45,151 nucleotides of DNA from Sphingomonadales bacterium UBA2683 (GCA_002354635.1 DELZ01000001.1:560072-605222); one strand, 5' to 3'; numbered from the stretch's first letter, positions 1-9,375 are shown. Notes: generated from the sequence alone by a model not told the origin. Made by a program: numbers and translations.

Positions 1-22
1 CTCCGCATCGAGTGCGGAGCAC
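1..22. repeat. Hairpin repeat, copy cut by the left edge
   Basis: Bases 1-7 (CTCCGCA) and 13-19 (TGCGGAG) form a perfect 7-bp stem with a 5-base loop. The whole 22-base stretch recurs exactly, in the opposite orientation, at 4480-4501. The window therefore starts inside another copy of the element described there. Bases 23-114 hold no gene that I can support. Confidence 0.7.
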
Positions 23-114
23 AAATCATGGCCCTACAGCTCCCGTTCCCTGCCGAAGGGCAGGGCCCAGAATGATCCCGTCCGATCGCCTGGACTCCGG
101 CCTGCGCCGACGCC

Positions 115-798
115 CTATCTCACCCGGTAATCCGCCGTCACCGTCGCCGCCGCCGCAATCTCCGCTTCATGACCAGCTTCGCGATGCGGCTCTGCCAGTG
201 CCTGCCGCTCCCATTCCAGCATCGCCGGATGCGAGAGAATGCGTTCCACCCACGCCTGCCCGGCGGCACCGATATCCAGAGCGAACGACCGCACCCGATA
301 GGCAACCGGCGCGTAAAAGGCGTCGACGATCGTGAACCGCTCGCCGGCCAGCCATGGGCCGCCAAAGCGCTCCTGCCCCTCCGCGAACAGCTCGCCGATC
401 CGGTCAATATTGCGCTGCAGCGGCGTCTCTATCTGGTGCAGGGTCGCCCGCACACCGACATTCATCGGACAGATATTGCGCAGCCACGCAAAACCGCCGT
501 GCATCTCCGCCGTTGCCGAGCGTGCCCAGGCCCGCGCATCGTCATCCGTCGGCCAGCAGCCCGGATTCCGCTCGGCCAGATATTCCGCGATAGCCAGCGA
601 GTCCCAGATCGTCCGATCCCCGTCCTTCAGACAGGGCACCTGCCCGTTCGGGGCAAATGCCCGGAAACGCTCGTAATTCTCCTCTTCAAAATAGAGTATC
701 TCGTCGGCAAACGGAATATCCAGCGCCTGCATCAATATCCAGGGACGCAGCGACCAGCTGGAATAGTTGCGGTTGGCGGTGATCAGGGTGTAGGTCAT
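115..798 (-). CDS. Glutathione S-transferase family protein
   Basis: Predicted cytosolic glutathione S-transferase of 227 residues, the usual family length. The N-terminal thioredoxin-like domain carries NYSSWSLRPW near residue 11, where the serine pair would contact glutathione, and the VPCLKDG cis-proline motif near residue 54. DSLAIAEYLAE near residue 66 is the conserved gamma-glutamyl-binding helix. The C-terminal helical domain has WLAGERFTIVDAFYAPV, the N-capping-box/hydrophobic-staple region of GSTs. Substrate is unknown; detoxification or thiol maintenance is a family-level inference. The gene is transcribed divergently from the PhoX-like gene with 76 bp between start codons. Confidence 0.88.
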   Translation of the reverse strand: MTYTLITANRNYSSWSLRPWILMQALDIPFADEILYFEEENYERFRAFAPNGQVPCLKDGDRTIWDSLAIAEYLAERNPGCWPTDDDARAWARSATAEMHGGFAWLRNICPMNVGVRATLHQIETPLQRNIDRIGELFAEGQERFGGPWLAGERFTIVDAFYAPVAYRVRSFALDIGAAGQAWVERILSHPAMLEWERQALAEPHREAGHEAEIAAAATVTADYRVR

Positions 799-874
799 AT
801 TTCTGTTTTCTTTCGCCGCTAGGCGTTGGCATCATTGGAACCGGACCATAGTCCGATAACAGGAAAATTGAACC

Positions 875-2275
875 ATGACTTTATCCCGAAGAGATTTCAT
901 GCGCTCCGCCCAGGCCGTCGGCCTGTTCTATGCGTCGGTCTCCCTCGCCGGATGCGCGCAGGCGCGTAGCACCAATCGTTCCGTCCGCCTGGTGCCAGAC
1001 CCCGCAAAACGCCTCGATCTGCCGGAGGGCTTTTCCTACACCCTGATCAGCGAGACCGGCGGCACCATGTCGGATGGCTTTTTTCGCCCCGGCCGCCCCG
1101 ACGGCATGGCCTGTTTCGCCGATCCGGACGATGCCGACAAATGTATCTTGATGCGCAATCACGAGAACTGGAACAGCGTCCCCACCGGCAGCCCGTTCGG
1201 CAAGGGCAACGAATTGCTCGACCGGGTTTCGGACAGCCAGCTCTATGATCGCAAGGCCGATGGCTCGCCGTTTTTCGGCGGCGTCACCAAGCTGGTCTAT
1301 GACCTCAAGCACAAACGAATGGAGCGGGATTTTCTGGTGCTGACCGGCACCGCCGCCAATTGTGCCGGCGGACCAACCCCCTGGGGCAGCTGGCTGAGCT
1401 GCGAGGAAGAAATGCTCAAACCCGAGGAAGGCCCGGGCAAATATCACGGCTTCGTGTTCGAAACCCCGTCCGGTGCCGACGGCCTGATCGATGCCGTGCC
1501 GCTGAAGGCCATGGGCCGCTTCACCCACGAAGCCGCCTCGGTCGATCCCGCCACCGGCATCGTCTATATGACAGAAGATGCCCGTCACGGGCTGTTCTAC
1601 CGCTTCATTCCGAACGTACCGGGCAAGCTGCAGCAGGGCGGTCGCCTGCAGGCGCTGGCTCTGACCAACAGAAAATCCGCGATCACTTCCAACTGGCCGG
1701 AAGACTGGAACGGCAATGGCGCGGACCGTTTCAAGGTCGGGGAAGATCATCTCGCCGAATGGATTGATCTCGACGATGTCGAAGCCCCCGAAGGCGATCT
1801 CGCCCATCGCGGCAATGCAGCGGGCGCGGCGCAGTTCATGCGCGGCGAGGGACTCGATTATGCCGTGCGCGCCGATGGCGAAACCGGCGACTTCTATTTC
1901 ACCTGCACCGAGGGCGGGGTCCAGCGCGTCGGCCAGATCTGGCGCTACACGCCCGGCGAAGGCGCCGACGCAGGCGGCACCTTGCAGCTGTTCTTCGAAT
2001 CGACCAGCGCCGATTCGCTCGACATGTGCGACAATCTGGTGGTCGCACCGTGGCACGATATCATCCTCTGCGAAGACGGGCGCGGCGACCAGTATCTGCG
2101 CGGCCTGGCAGCGGACGGCACCATCTACGACATCGCCCGCAACGCCCACAAGGACAAGAGCGAATTCTGCGGCGCCTGCTTCTCGCCCGACGGCACAACC
2201 ATGTTCGTCAATGTACAGGAGCCGGGCTATACTTATGCGATCAACGGGCCCTGGGAGAGTTTGCGGCTTCGGTAG
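875..2275 (+). CDS. PhoX-family (DUF839) protein, Tat-exported
   Basis: 466-residue protein of the PhoX/DUF839 family, which includes calcium- and iron-dependent alkaline phosphatases. The N-terminus reads SRRDFM followed by a hydrophobic stretch and LAGCAQ, which fits a twin-arginine signal and possibly a lipobox cysteine near residue 27. The family hallmark CAGGPTPWGSWLSCEEE lies in the first half, and FTHEAASVDPATGIVYMTED and CFSPDGTTMFVN are blade-like repeats of the beta-propeller. Probable periplasmic phosphatase or phosphodiesterase; actual activity is inferred. The start has an AGGA-like ribosome site (861-864) ten bases upstream. No Pho-box was recognised in the short divergent spacer. 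Confidence 0.85.
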   Translation: MTLSRRDFMRSAQAVGLFYASVSLAGCAQARSTNRSVRLVPDPAKRLDLPEGFSYTLISETGGTMSDGFFRPGRPDGMACFADPDDADKCILMRNHENWNSVPTGSPFGKGNELLDRVSDSQLYDRKADGSPFFGGVTKLVYDLKHKRMERDFLVLTGTAANCAGGPTPWGSWLSCEEEMLKPEEGPGKYHGFVFETPSGADGLIDAVPLKAMGRFTHEAASVDPATGIVYMTEDARHGLFYRFIPNVPGKLQQGGRLQALALTNRKSAITSNWPEDWNGNGADRFKVGEDHLAEWIDLDDVEAPEGDLAHRGNAAGAAQFMRGEGLDYAVRADGETGDFYFTCTEGGVQRVGQIWRYTPGEGADAGGTLQLFFESTSADSLDMCDNLVVAPWHDIILCEDGRGDQYLRGLAADGTIYDIARNAHKDKSEFCGACFSPDGTTMFVNVQEPGYTYAINGPWESLRLR

Positions 2276-2281
2276 CCGGTG

Positions 2282-3256
2282 TCAACAGATCGCCCCGGAC
2301 TTTTCCTTGGGGGAAATATAGGAGGGATCGTGCTGAAACGGCAATTGCTCGCCAGCTGCCAGAGCGGATAGAATCGCCGCGAAATCGGTTTTGCACCGAA
2401 AATCGAGCAGGCGCTCCATCTTTGACGGATCGTAGACCCGTTCGATAATGTCGGGGAGCACCCAGCCGCACTCATTATATAAATCCACCGCCTGCGGGAA
2501 TTTCCGTGCGATGACAGCCTGCGCATCGTGCATCAGTTCCGCGCCCTCGGAGGGGTCGAATGGCGGTGGTGCGGACACAATGAATGTTTCACAGCCGAGA
2601 CCGGTGATGTTCGCGAGCGCGCAAATATGGGAATCGGCCGCATCCTCGACAGTCAGCCGACGGTTCAGAAATTCATTGGCCTTGAGATTGAGGCCGCTGG
2701 GATGCGTCAGCGTATCGTCATCTTCCGGGAAAAAGCGGCTGGTCCGCAATATGGCCACGTCCATGCCATGCAGCTTGCTGTAAAGGCGGCAAAGATTCTC
2801 CGCCGACAGCTTGGTTATCCCGTAGATATTGCGCGGTTTCAGCGGCCCGAAATCTTCATCCAGCCAGAAGGTCTTGTCGGCACCACCGGATTTCCCGGCG
2901 CGTACCTCTTCGCTGATCATCAGGGAAGTGGTCGAGGTAAAGACAAACCGGTCATGGCCGGCTTTCGCCGCAGCCTCCAGCAGGTTCAGCGTGCCGGTCA
3001 CATTGACATCGACGAACGCCTGCGCCGGATAGCGAACGATATCCGGCTTGTGCAATGCCCCGGCATGGATCACCGCTTCGACTTGGTGATCCCGAAAGAC
3101 ACGGTCGACGAGCTCCGGGTCCGCGACGGTGCCGACGACATCGGTGCAGGAACCCGCTGCCACATCGAGACCGGTAACCTGATGGCCCGCTGCCAACAAT
3201 TTGGGCGCAAGAAATCGCCCCAGCCATCCCGACGATCCGGTCAGCAGGATGCGCAT
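2282..3256 (-). CDS. NAD-dependent epimerase/dehydratase family protein
   Basis: 324-residue extended short-chain dehydrogenase/reductase. The N-terminus MRILLTGSSGWLGRFLAPKL carries the TGxxGxxG nucleotide-binding loop. YGITKLSAE near residue 146 is the YxxxK catalytic pair, with FTSTTSLM upstream supplying the serine/threonine. A sugar-nucleotide or related carbonyl substrate is likely, but the sequence does not identify which. Its ATG directly abuts the TGA stop of the upstream isovaleryl-CoA dehydrogenase gene (stop at 3257-3259), so the two are almost certainly co-transcribed and probably translationally coupled. The pairing may indicate a role in branched-chain catabolism, but that is only inference. 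Confidence 0.85.
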   Translation of the reverse strand: MRILLTGSSGWLGRFLAPKLLAAGHQVTGLDVAAGSCTDVVGTVADPELVDRVFRDHQVEAVIHAGALHKPDIVRYPAQAFVDVNVTGTLNLLEAAAKAGHDRFVFTSTTSLMISEEVRAGKSGGADKTFWLDEDFGPLKPRNIYGITKLSAENLCRLYSKLHGMDVAILRTSRFFPEDDDTLTHPSGLNLKANEFLNRRLTVEDAADSHICALANITGLGCETFIVSAPPPFDPSEGAELMHDAQAVIARKFPQAVDLYNECGWVLPDIIERVYDPSKMERLLDFRCKTDFAAILSALAAGEQLPFQHDPSYISPKEKSGAIC

Positions 3257-4420
3257 TCAGCCCGCCCCGATCAGTTCCCGACCGATCAGCATCCGCCGGA
3301 TCTCATTGGTGCCAGCACCGATATCGAGCAACTTGCTGTCGCGCCAGTAGCGCTCGACCGGCCAGTCGGTGGTATAGCCCGCGCCGCCCAGCGCCTGGAT
3401 CGATTCCTCGGCGACCCGCACGCTGTTCTCGCTGGCCAGCATCACCGCGCCGGCCGCGTCGAAGCGCGTGGTCTGGCCGGCATCGCAGGCTTTGTTGACA
3501 TTATAGACATAGCTGCGGGCGCTGTTCAGCCGGACATACATGTCGGCGACCTTGCCCTGCATCAGCTGGAAGCTGCCAATCGGCTTGCCGAACTGTTTGC
3601 GCTCGCGGACATAGGGAATGACCGTGTCGATACAGGCCTGCATCAGGCCCAGCGGAATCGCCGCCAGCACCGCGCGCTCATAGTCGAGGCCGCTCATCAG
3701 CACGCCGACGCCGCCGTTCAGCGGCCCCATGACATTTTCTTCCGGCACTTCGCAGTCATCGAACACCAGTTCGGCGGTCGGACTACCCTTCATGCCGACC
3801 TTCTCGATCTTCTGGCCGATAGAAAAGCCCTTCATGCCCTTTTCGATCAGGAAAGCGGTAATCCCGCCCGAGCCCGCATCGGGCCGGGTCTTGGCATAGA
3901 CGACCAAAGTGTCGGCGCAGGTGCTGTTGGTGATCCAGAATTTGGTGCCGTTGAGCACATAGCCGCCCTGGACCGCTTCGGCCTTGAGCTTCATCGACAC
4001 GACATCGCTGCCCGCTCCGGCTTCCGACATCGCCAGCGCGCCGACATGCTCGCCCGAGATCAATTTGGGCAAATATTTTGCCTTCTGCTCCGGACTGGCC
4101 CAGCGGCGGATCTGGTTGACGCACAGATTGCTGTGTGCGCCATAGCTCAGGCCCAGCGCGGCGCTGCCGCGGCTGACTTCCTCGACCGCAATCGCATGCT
4201 CGATATAGCCGAGGCCCAGCCCGCCATCCGCTTCTTCCACGGTGATGCCGTGCAGACCAAGATCACCCATCTGCTCCCACAGCTCGCGCGGAAACCAGTC
4301 CTCGCGATCCATTTTCTGCGCCAGCGGCATGATCTTCTCCTCGGCAAAGCGCCGGGTGGTGTCGCGAATCTGGTCGGCCATTTCGCCGAGCTGGAAATCA
4401 AATTGGGGGGTAGCAATCAT
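3257..4420 (-). CDS. ivd: Isovaleryl-CoA dehydrogenase
   Basis: 387-residue FAD-dependent acyl-CoA dehydrogenase, predicted to oxidise isovaleryl-CoA to 3-methylcrotonyl-CoA in leucine catabolism. YGAHSNLCVNQIRRW, MSEAGAGSDVVSMKLKA and FWITNSTCADTLVVYA are the classic acyl-CoA dehydrogenase signatures. The glutamate of SGLDYERAVLA occupies the position of the catalytic base in isovaleryl-CoA dehydrogenases. The C-terminal motif is IGAGTNEIRRMLIGREL, with glycine where medium-chain enzymes place their catalytic glutamate. Together these separate it from MCAD-type enzymes. The start at 4420 is chosen because AAAGGACC precedes it and MIATPQFDFQLGE matches family N-termini; the reading frame stays open further upstream, through the repeat, but that part looks non-coding. 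Confidence 0.92.
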   Translation of the reverse strand: MIATPQFDFQLGEMADQIRDTTRRFAEEKIMPLAQKMDREDWFPRELWEQMGDLGLHGITVEEADGGLGLGYIEHAIAVEEVSRGSAALGLSYGAHSNLCVNQIRRWASPEQKAKYLPKLISGEHVGALAMSEAGAGSDVVSMKLKAEAVQGGYVLNGTKFWITNSTCADTLVVYAKTRPDAGSGGITAFLIEKGMKGFSIGQKIEKVGMKGSPTAELVFDDCEVPEENVMGPLNGGVGVLMSGLDYERAVLAAIPLGLMQACIDTVIPYVRERKQFGKPIGSFQLMQGKVADMYVRLNSARSYVYNVNKACDAGQTTRFDAAGAVMLASENSVRVAEESIQALGGAGYTTDWPVERYWRDSKLLDIGAGTNEIRRMLIGRELIGAG

Positions 4421-4479
4421 TGTCGGTCCTTTGCGTATCTGGTGATCGTGTAGCAGAAAATATCGGCGTTTCCAGTCCT

Positions 4480-4555
4480 GTGCTCCGCACTCGATGCGGA
4501 GCTCCGGAGGCCGGGCGCTGCCGCCGCGAAAAGCGCCGCTGCAAGTGCGGAGCAC
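4480..4555. repeat. 76-bp palindromic repeat with 12-bp terminal inverted repeats
   Basis: The element begins GTGCTCCGCACT (4480-4491) and ends AGTGCGGAGCAC (4544-4555), an exact 12-bp inverted repeat. An internal hairpin (CTCCGCA 4483-4489 with TGCGGAG 4495-4501) shares its left arm. The first 22 bases recur inverted at 1-22. It lies between the divergent ivd and pyrD genes, so it sits in both leaders or promoters. Small dispersed palindromes of this kind are common in sphingomonad intergenic regions; mobility is not shown here. Confidence 0.75.
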
Positions 4556-4592
4556 CATTGCGCGGGACCGACAGCAGTGCCATAGCCCCGCC

Positions 4593-5630
4593 ATGCTCTA
4601 CAATCTCGCCAAACCCTTCATCTTCCAGCTCGAGGCGGAACGTGCCCACGGCCTGACCATCGCCGGCCTGAAGACCGTACCGATGGGCCCGGCGCCCAAA
4701 TCCGATCCGGTTCTGGCGACCACCGTCGCCGGACTCGACTTCGTCAATCCGGTCGGCATGGCCCCCGGTTTCGACAAGAATGGCGAGGTCCCCGACGCGC
4801 TGATCCGCATGGGCTTCGGCTTTGCCGAGGTCGGCACGCTGACGCCGCTGCCGCAGGCGGGCAATCCCAAGCCGCGCATCTTCCGGCTGGTCGAGGACAA
4901 GGCGGTGATCAACCGGCTCGGCTTCAACAACCGCGGCCAGCAGGAAGCCATCCCCCGGCTGCAGCGCATGCGCTCCCGCATGGGCAAGGGCGTGCTCGGC
5001 ATCAATATCGGCGCCAACAAGGACAGCAGCGACCGGATCGCCGACTATGTCACCGGCGCAAAGAATATGGCGCCGCTGGCCGACTATCTGACCGTCAATA
5101 TCAGCTCGCCCAACACGCCCGGCCTGCGCGCGCTGCAGGACAAGGGCGCGCTGGCCGAACTGCTCGCCGCGGTGATGACAGCGATGGGCCAGTCAAAAAC
5201 CCCCGTCTTCCTGAAAGTCGCCCCTGATCTCGAACCCGCCGATATCGATGATATTATCGATGTCGCAATGGCAGAGAAAATTGCTGCGCTGATCATATCC
5301 AACACTACGATCACCCGGCCCGACCTGCGTTCCGCCAACCAGACCGAAACCGGTGGCCTGTCCGGCGCACCGCTCAAGGATCTGGCGCTGCAAAGGCTGA
5401 AGGATTTCCGGACGGCCAGCGGCGGCCAGATCCCGCTGATCGGGGTTGGCGGCATCGCAACCGCCGAAGATGCATATGAACGGATCCGCGCCGGCGCGTC
5501 ATTGATCCAGCTGTATACGTCGATGATTTACGAAGGCCCGACGATCGCCGCTTCAATAAGTTGCCAGTTGGCCCGATTGCTCAAGCGGGACGGGTATAAT
5601 GGCGTCGCCGAGGCCGTCGGCACGGCCTAG
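4593..5630 (+). CDS. pyrD: Dihydroorotate dehydrogenase (quinone), class 2
   Basis: 345-residue FMN enzyme of pyrimidine synthesis, oxidising dihydroorotate to orotate with quinone as electron acceptor at the inner membrane. The N-terminal helix region (MLYNLAKPFIFQLEAERAH) is the membrane/quinone-tunnel extension of class 2 enzymes. NPVGMAPGFDKNGE, NRLGFNNRG and NISSPNTPGLR follow; the serine of the last motif is the class 2 catalytic base. The C-terminal IGVGGI and GASLIQLYTSMIYEGP bind FMN phosphate. The ATG at 4593 is chosen because it gives the canonical class 2 N-terminus; the frame upstream runs through the 76-bp repeat. It converges on ggt with only 9 bp between stops. Confidence 0.95.
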   Translation: MLYNLAKPFIFQLEAERAHGLTIAGLKTVPMGPAPKSDPVLATTVAGLDFVNPVGMAPGFDKNGEVPDALIRMGFGFAEVGTLTPLPQAGNPKPRIFRLVEDKAVINRLGFNNRGQQEAIPRLQRMRSRMGKGVLGINIGANKDSSDRIADYVTGAKNMAPLADYLTVNISSPNTPGLRALQDKGALAELLAAVMTAMGQSKTPVFLKVAPDLEPADIDDIIDVAMAEKIAALIISNTTITRPDLRSANQTETGGLSGAPLKDLALQRLKDFRTASGGQIPLIGVGGIATAEDAYERIRAGASLIQLYTSMIYEGPTIAASISCQLARLLKRDGYNGVAEAVGTA

Positions 5631-5639
5631 CTTGTCCGG

Positions 5640-7373
5640 CTAGTCGCCGGTCCCGACCAGCACCACGCCCTCGCGCCTCGGATCATAGCCGCCGTCGACC
5701 CTGCCATCGCGGATCATCACCGCGTGCACGCCGCTGTCCTCGCCCTGCCCCGGCTTGAGATCGATCCCGCGCGCAGCAAGACCTTGCAGAACCGCCGGAT
5801 CAAACTTGTCCACTTCGCCGCCAAAATTCGGACCCCGCGCGACCAGATTGGGCAGCGCCAGCGCCTGCTGCATCGACAGGTTCCAGTCGATCGCACCGAC
5901 CAGCGACTTGGCGACATAGGCCAGGATGCTGTTGCCGCCCGCCGATCCGATCGCACCGGCAAACTTGCCATCCCTGTCGAGCAGGATGGTCGGCGTCATC
6001 GAAGAGCGCGGCCGCTTGCCGGGTGCCACCGCATTGGCCGCCGGATTGCCCTCTGCATCGACCGGGCTGAACGAGAAATCAGTCAGCTGGTTGTTGAGAA
6101 AGAAGCCGTCGACCATCCGGCCGGTCCCGAAAATCGATTCGACGGTGGTAGTGATCGACACGACATTGCCCTCAACATCGCGGACGATGAAATGCGAGGT
6201 GCCCGCCGGCTCCATCGTATGATCGGCGCCGGCCTGCACCGCGCCCGGCGGCGTTCCCGCCTTCGGCGGAGCGGACGCGGTCTTGCCGATCAGCGCCGCC
6301 CGCGTGGCTACATAGGCCGGATCCAGAAAACCCTTTACCGGCACCGAAACAAAGGCAGGGTCGGCGACATATTGGTCGCGGTCGGCGTACATCAGCCGGC
6401 TGGCCTCGGCGAACAGGAACCATGCCTGCGGGTCATCGGGGCCGCGGTCGGCGATATCGGTCTTCTCCAGCATCGCCAGCAGCTGCAGCATCGCCACGCC
6501 GCTCGAAGGCGGCGGCGGTACGCAGACCCGATAGCCGCGATAGGGATTGCACAGGGCTTCCCGCTTGACCGGCTTGTAGCCCGCCAGATCGGCCAGCGTC
6601 ATCCGGCCTTCCAGCGGCGCCGACCGGGTCTTGCTGACAATCCTGGCCGCCGTCGAACCGCGATAGAGCGCGTCCGGGCCATTGGCCGCCAGCCGCCTCA
6701 GAAAATCGGCATATTCCGGATTCCTGATCCGGTCGCCGGTGGTCATTCGCTGACCGTCCGGACCTGCAAAATAGGCGGTCGCGTCGGGAGTCGCCAGCTG
6801 CGGAAAAGGAATGGCGAGAAACCGTCCGAGACGCGGGCTGATGACAAAACCGTCCTCCGCGGTGCGTTCGGCTGCCGAAAACAGGCTGTTCCAGTCGAGC
6901 GATCCATGGTCTTCATGCACCATCGCCAGCATCGCGACCAGACCCGGCACCCCGGTGGCCCGCCCGCTGACGACCGCATTGCGAAAGCCGAGCGGCTTGC
7001 CGTCCGCTCCCAGAAACATCGTCGGACTGGCCTGTGCCGGCGCGGTTTCCCGCCCGTCATAGACCGTCAGTTTGCCGGAGCTGCCATCATAATAGGTCAG
7101 AAAGGCACCGCCGCCGAGGCCCGAACTCTGCGGCTCGACCAGCGACAGCATCGCCTGCACCGCGATCGCCGCATCAATGGCGCTGCCGCCGCGTTTCAGA
7201 ACGTCCCGGCCCGCCTGCGCCGCGAGCGGATTGGCGGCGATCACGAACGGCTCTTCCTGCTGCGTGGCGGCGGTGGTCGCTGCGGCAACGGGAGCCGGTG
7301 CGGGCATCGCGGTCTGGGTACAGGAAGCGGTGAGCAGCGCTGCCACGGCAGCGACAAGTGGGAATATTTTCAT
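5640..7373 (-). CDS. ggt: Gamma-glutamyltransferase (putative lipoprotein)
   Basis: 577-residue Ntn-hydrolase that cleaves or transfers the gamma-glutamyl group of glutathione. The first 18 residues end in LLTASC, a good lipobox, so the precursor is probably anchored by Cys18 in the periplasm. RGGSAIDAAIAVQAMLSLVEPQSSG (in part, residues 61-85) and GLGGGAF are family motifs. The autoprocessing and catalytic threonine is Thr392 in GTSHFIVRD, followed by NVVSITTTVES. A further GSAGG motif near the C-terminus forms the oxyanion region. Start at 7373 is chosen for the signal peptide; the upstream extension is not protein-like. The ggt and acyl-CoA synthetase genes are divergent. Confidence 0.92.
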   Translation of the reverse strand: MKIFPLVAAVAALLTASCTQTAMPAPAPVAAATTAATQQEEPFVIAANPLAAQAGRDVLKRGGSAIDAAIAVQAMLSLVEPQSSGLGGGAFLTYYDGSSGKLTVYDGRETAPAQASPTMFLGADGKPLGFRNAVVSGRATGVPGLVAMLAMVHEDHGSLDWNSLFSAAERTAEDGFVISPRLGRFLAIPFPQLATPDATAYFAGPDGQRMTTGDRIRNPEYADFLRRLAANGPDALYRGSTAARIVSKTRSAPLEGRMTLADLAGYKPVKREALCNPYRGYRVCVPPPPSSGVAMLQLLAMLEKTDIADRGPDDPQAWFLFAEASRLMYADRDQYVADPAFVSVPVKGFLDPAYVATRAALIGKTASAPPKAGTPPGAVQAGADHTMEPAGTSHFIVRDVEGNVVSITTTVESIFGTGRMVDGFFLNNQLTDFSFSPVDAEGNPAANAVAPGKRPRSSMTPTILLDRDGKFAGAIGSAGGNSILAYVAKSLVGAIDWNLSMQQALALPNLVARGPNFGGEVDKFDPAVLQGLAARGIDLKPGQGEDSGVHAVMIRDGRVDGGYDPRREGVVLVGTGD

Positions 7374-7554
7374 ATGGCGAAAGCTATAGACCAGGTCGAA
7401 CAACGATGTCCATTGGCAGTGATTTCGCCACCCCGGATCGGCGCACCGCACCCCCTTCTCACCAAAATAATTGCCCGCTCGTTCGAACCGCGCTAGTCCG
7501 TCTGCCAATGATCCAGCCCGGCGCAAATCCGGAGCATGAGAGAGGAAGTGTCGC

Positions 7555-9375
7555 GTGGCCCGGAAAAAGGCAAAAAACCGTTATCTTGAAATCGATCAAT
7601 ACCAGAATCTGGTGTCGATGTTCTTTGACCGCGCCAGCCAGGGCGGTGACAAGCCGTTCCTGCACGCCAAGATCGACGGCGCCTGGCAGCCGATCAGCTG
7701 GGCCGAGGCCGCCCGGCAGGTTGCCGCGCTCGCCAAATCGCTCAACCGGATCGGTCTGAAAAAGGGTGACCGGGTGATGCTGGTCTCCGAAAACCGGCCC
7801 GAATGGTGCATCGCCGATCTCGGCATCATGGCGGCGGGTTGCATCACCGTGCCGACCTACACCACCAACACTGCCTCCGATCATCAGCATATCCTCGACA
7901 ATAGCGGCGCCCATGCGGTGATCGTCTCCGACAGCAAGCTGGCGAAAAACCTGCTGCCTTCGGTAATCAGCTCGTCCGACGCCAATATCATCATCGGCAT
8001 ATCCGACCTGCGCATCGGCCAGTCCGGCGATTTCGATCTCTACCGCTGGGACGATCTGGTTCAGGGCAGCGACGAGGATGTCACCGAGGTGACCGGGGAA
8101 GTTGCCGGCATCACCCGCGAGGAGACCGCCTGCATCATCTACACCAGCGGCACCGGCGGCAAGCCGCGCGGCGTGATGCAGCATCATGGCGCGATCCTGC
8201 ACAATACCAAGGGACCGGCCGAGGTGATCGAAAGCGACTTCGGCTGGGACGAGGAGGTGTTCCTCTCTTTTCTGCCGCTCAGCCACGCCTATGAACATAG
8301 CGCCGGCCAGTTTTTCCCGATCGGTCTCGGCGCCCAGATTTTCTATTCCGAAGGGCTGGAGAAGCTCGCCTCCAATATCGAGGAAGTGCGCCCGACGATC
8401 ATGGTCGTGGTCCCGCGCCTGTTCGAGGTGCTGCGCGCCCGGCTGATCAAGACGGTCGAGAAACAGGGCAGGATGCCCAATTATCTGCTTGGCAAGGCAC
8501 TGGCCATCGGCGAGCGCGAGGCGGACGGCAAGTCCCGCAAACGCGACAAGCTGATGGACCTGTTCCTCGACAAGACCCTGCGGCCCAAGGTCCAGCAAAA
8601 ATTCGGCGGCCGGATGAAGGCGCTGGTATCGGGCGGCGCGCCGCTCAACCCCGAAATCGGCGTGTTTTTCCAGTCGCTTGGCCTGACGATGTTGCAAGGC
8701 TATGGCCAGACCGAATCCGGCCCGATCATCGCCTGCAACCGCCCGCGCACCGGTCTGAAAATGGACACGGTCGGCCCGCCGATGATCGATACCGAGGTCC
8801 GGATCGCCGAGGATGGCGAAATCCTCGTGCGCGGCGAGCTGGTCATGCACGGCTATTGGCGCAACCAGGAGGAAACCGACAAGGTGCTCAAGGACGGCTG
8901 GCTGCACACCGGCGATATCGGCCATATCGACGAGGCCGGACGGGTCGCGATCACCGACCGCAAGAAAGACCTGATCGTCAACGACAAGGGCGACAATGTC
9001 GCGCCGCAAAAAGTCGAGGGCATGCTGACCCTGCAGCCGGAAATCCTGCAGGCGATGATCGCCGGCGACCGCAAGCCCTATATGGTCGGCCTGATCGTCC
9101 CCGATCCCGAATGGGCGCTGGAATGGTCACGCGAGCAGGACGTGCCCTATGACTTTATCGAGCTGCAGGACAATCCGGCGTTCAAGACGGCGGTGCGCGA
9201 AGCGATCGACCGGGTCAACAACGACCTGTCCGTAATCGAAAAAGTCCGCCGCTTCGCATTCGCCGACGAGCCGTTTGCGATCGAGAATGAAGAGCTGACC
9301 CCGAGCATGAAGATCAGGCGGCATGTGATCCGGGAGCGGTATTTGGAGCGGATGGATGCGCTTTATAAGAAGTGA
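7555..9375 (+). CDS. AMP-forming long-chain acyl-CoA synthetase-like protein
   Basis: 606-residue adenylate-forming enzyme expected to activate a carboxylic acid as acyl-AMP and transfer it to CoA. The P-loop-like motif is at residues 196-206, YTSGTGGKPRG, where the family usually has TSGTTGxPKG: a Thr-to-Gly and a Lys-to-Arg change. GYGQTESGP (A5-type) and LHTGDIGHIDEAGRVAITDRKK (first 20 residues typical of A7-A8) are clear. The start is a GTG with AGAGGAAG at 7541-7548. The closest type is the FadD/long-chain ligase group with an extended linker. Substrate chain length cannot be read from the sequence. Confidence 0.88.
   Translation: MARKKAKNRYLEIDQYQNLVSMFFDRASQGGDKPFLHAKIDGAWQPISWAEAARQVAALAKSLNRIGLKKGDRVMLVSENRPEWCIADLGIMAAGCITVPTYTTNTASDHQHILDNSGAHAVIVSDSKLAKNLLPSVISSSDANIIIGISDLRIGQSGDFDLYRWDDLVQGSDEDVTEVTGEVAGITREETACIIYTSGTGGKPRGVMQHHGAILHNTKGPAEVIESDFGWDEEVFLSFLPLSHAYEHSAGQFFPIGLGAQIFYSEGLEKLASNIEEVRPTIMVVVPRLFEVLRARLIKTVEKQGRMPNYLLGKALAIGEREADGKSRKRDKLMDLFLDKTLRPKVQQKFGGRMKALVSGGAPLNPEIGVFFQSLGLTMLQGYGQTESGPIIACNRPRTGLKMDTVGPPMIDTEVRIAEDGEILVRGELVMHGYWRNQEETDKVLKDGWLHTGDIGHIDEAGRVAITDRKKDLIVNDKGDNVAPQKVEGMLTLQPEILQAMIAGDRKPYMVGLIVPDPEWALEWSREQDVPYDFIELQDNPAFKTAVREAIDRVNNDLSVIEKVRRFAFADEPFAIENEELTPSMKIRRHVIRERYLERMDALYKK

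Noticed and set aside
3257..4594. Longer ivd starting at 4594
   Set aside because: The extra 58 codons run through the 76-bp repeat and are not protein-like; a good ribosome site supports 4420.
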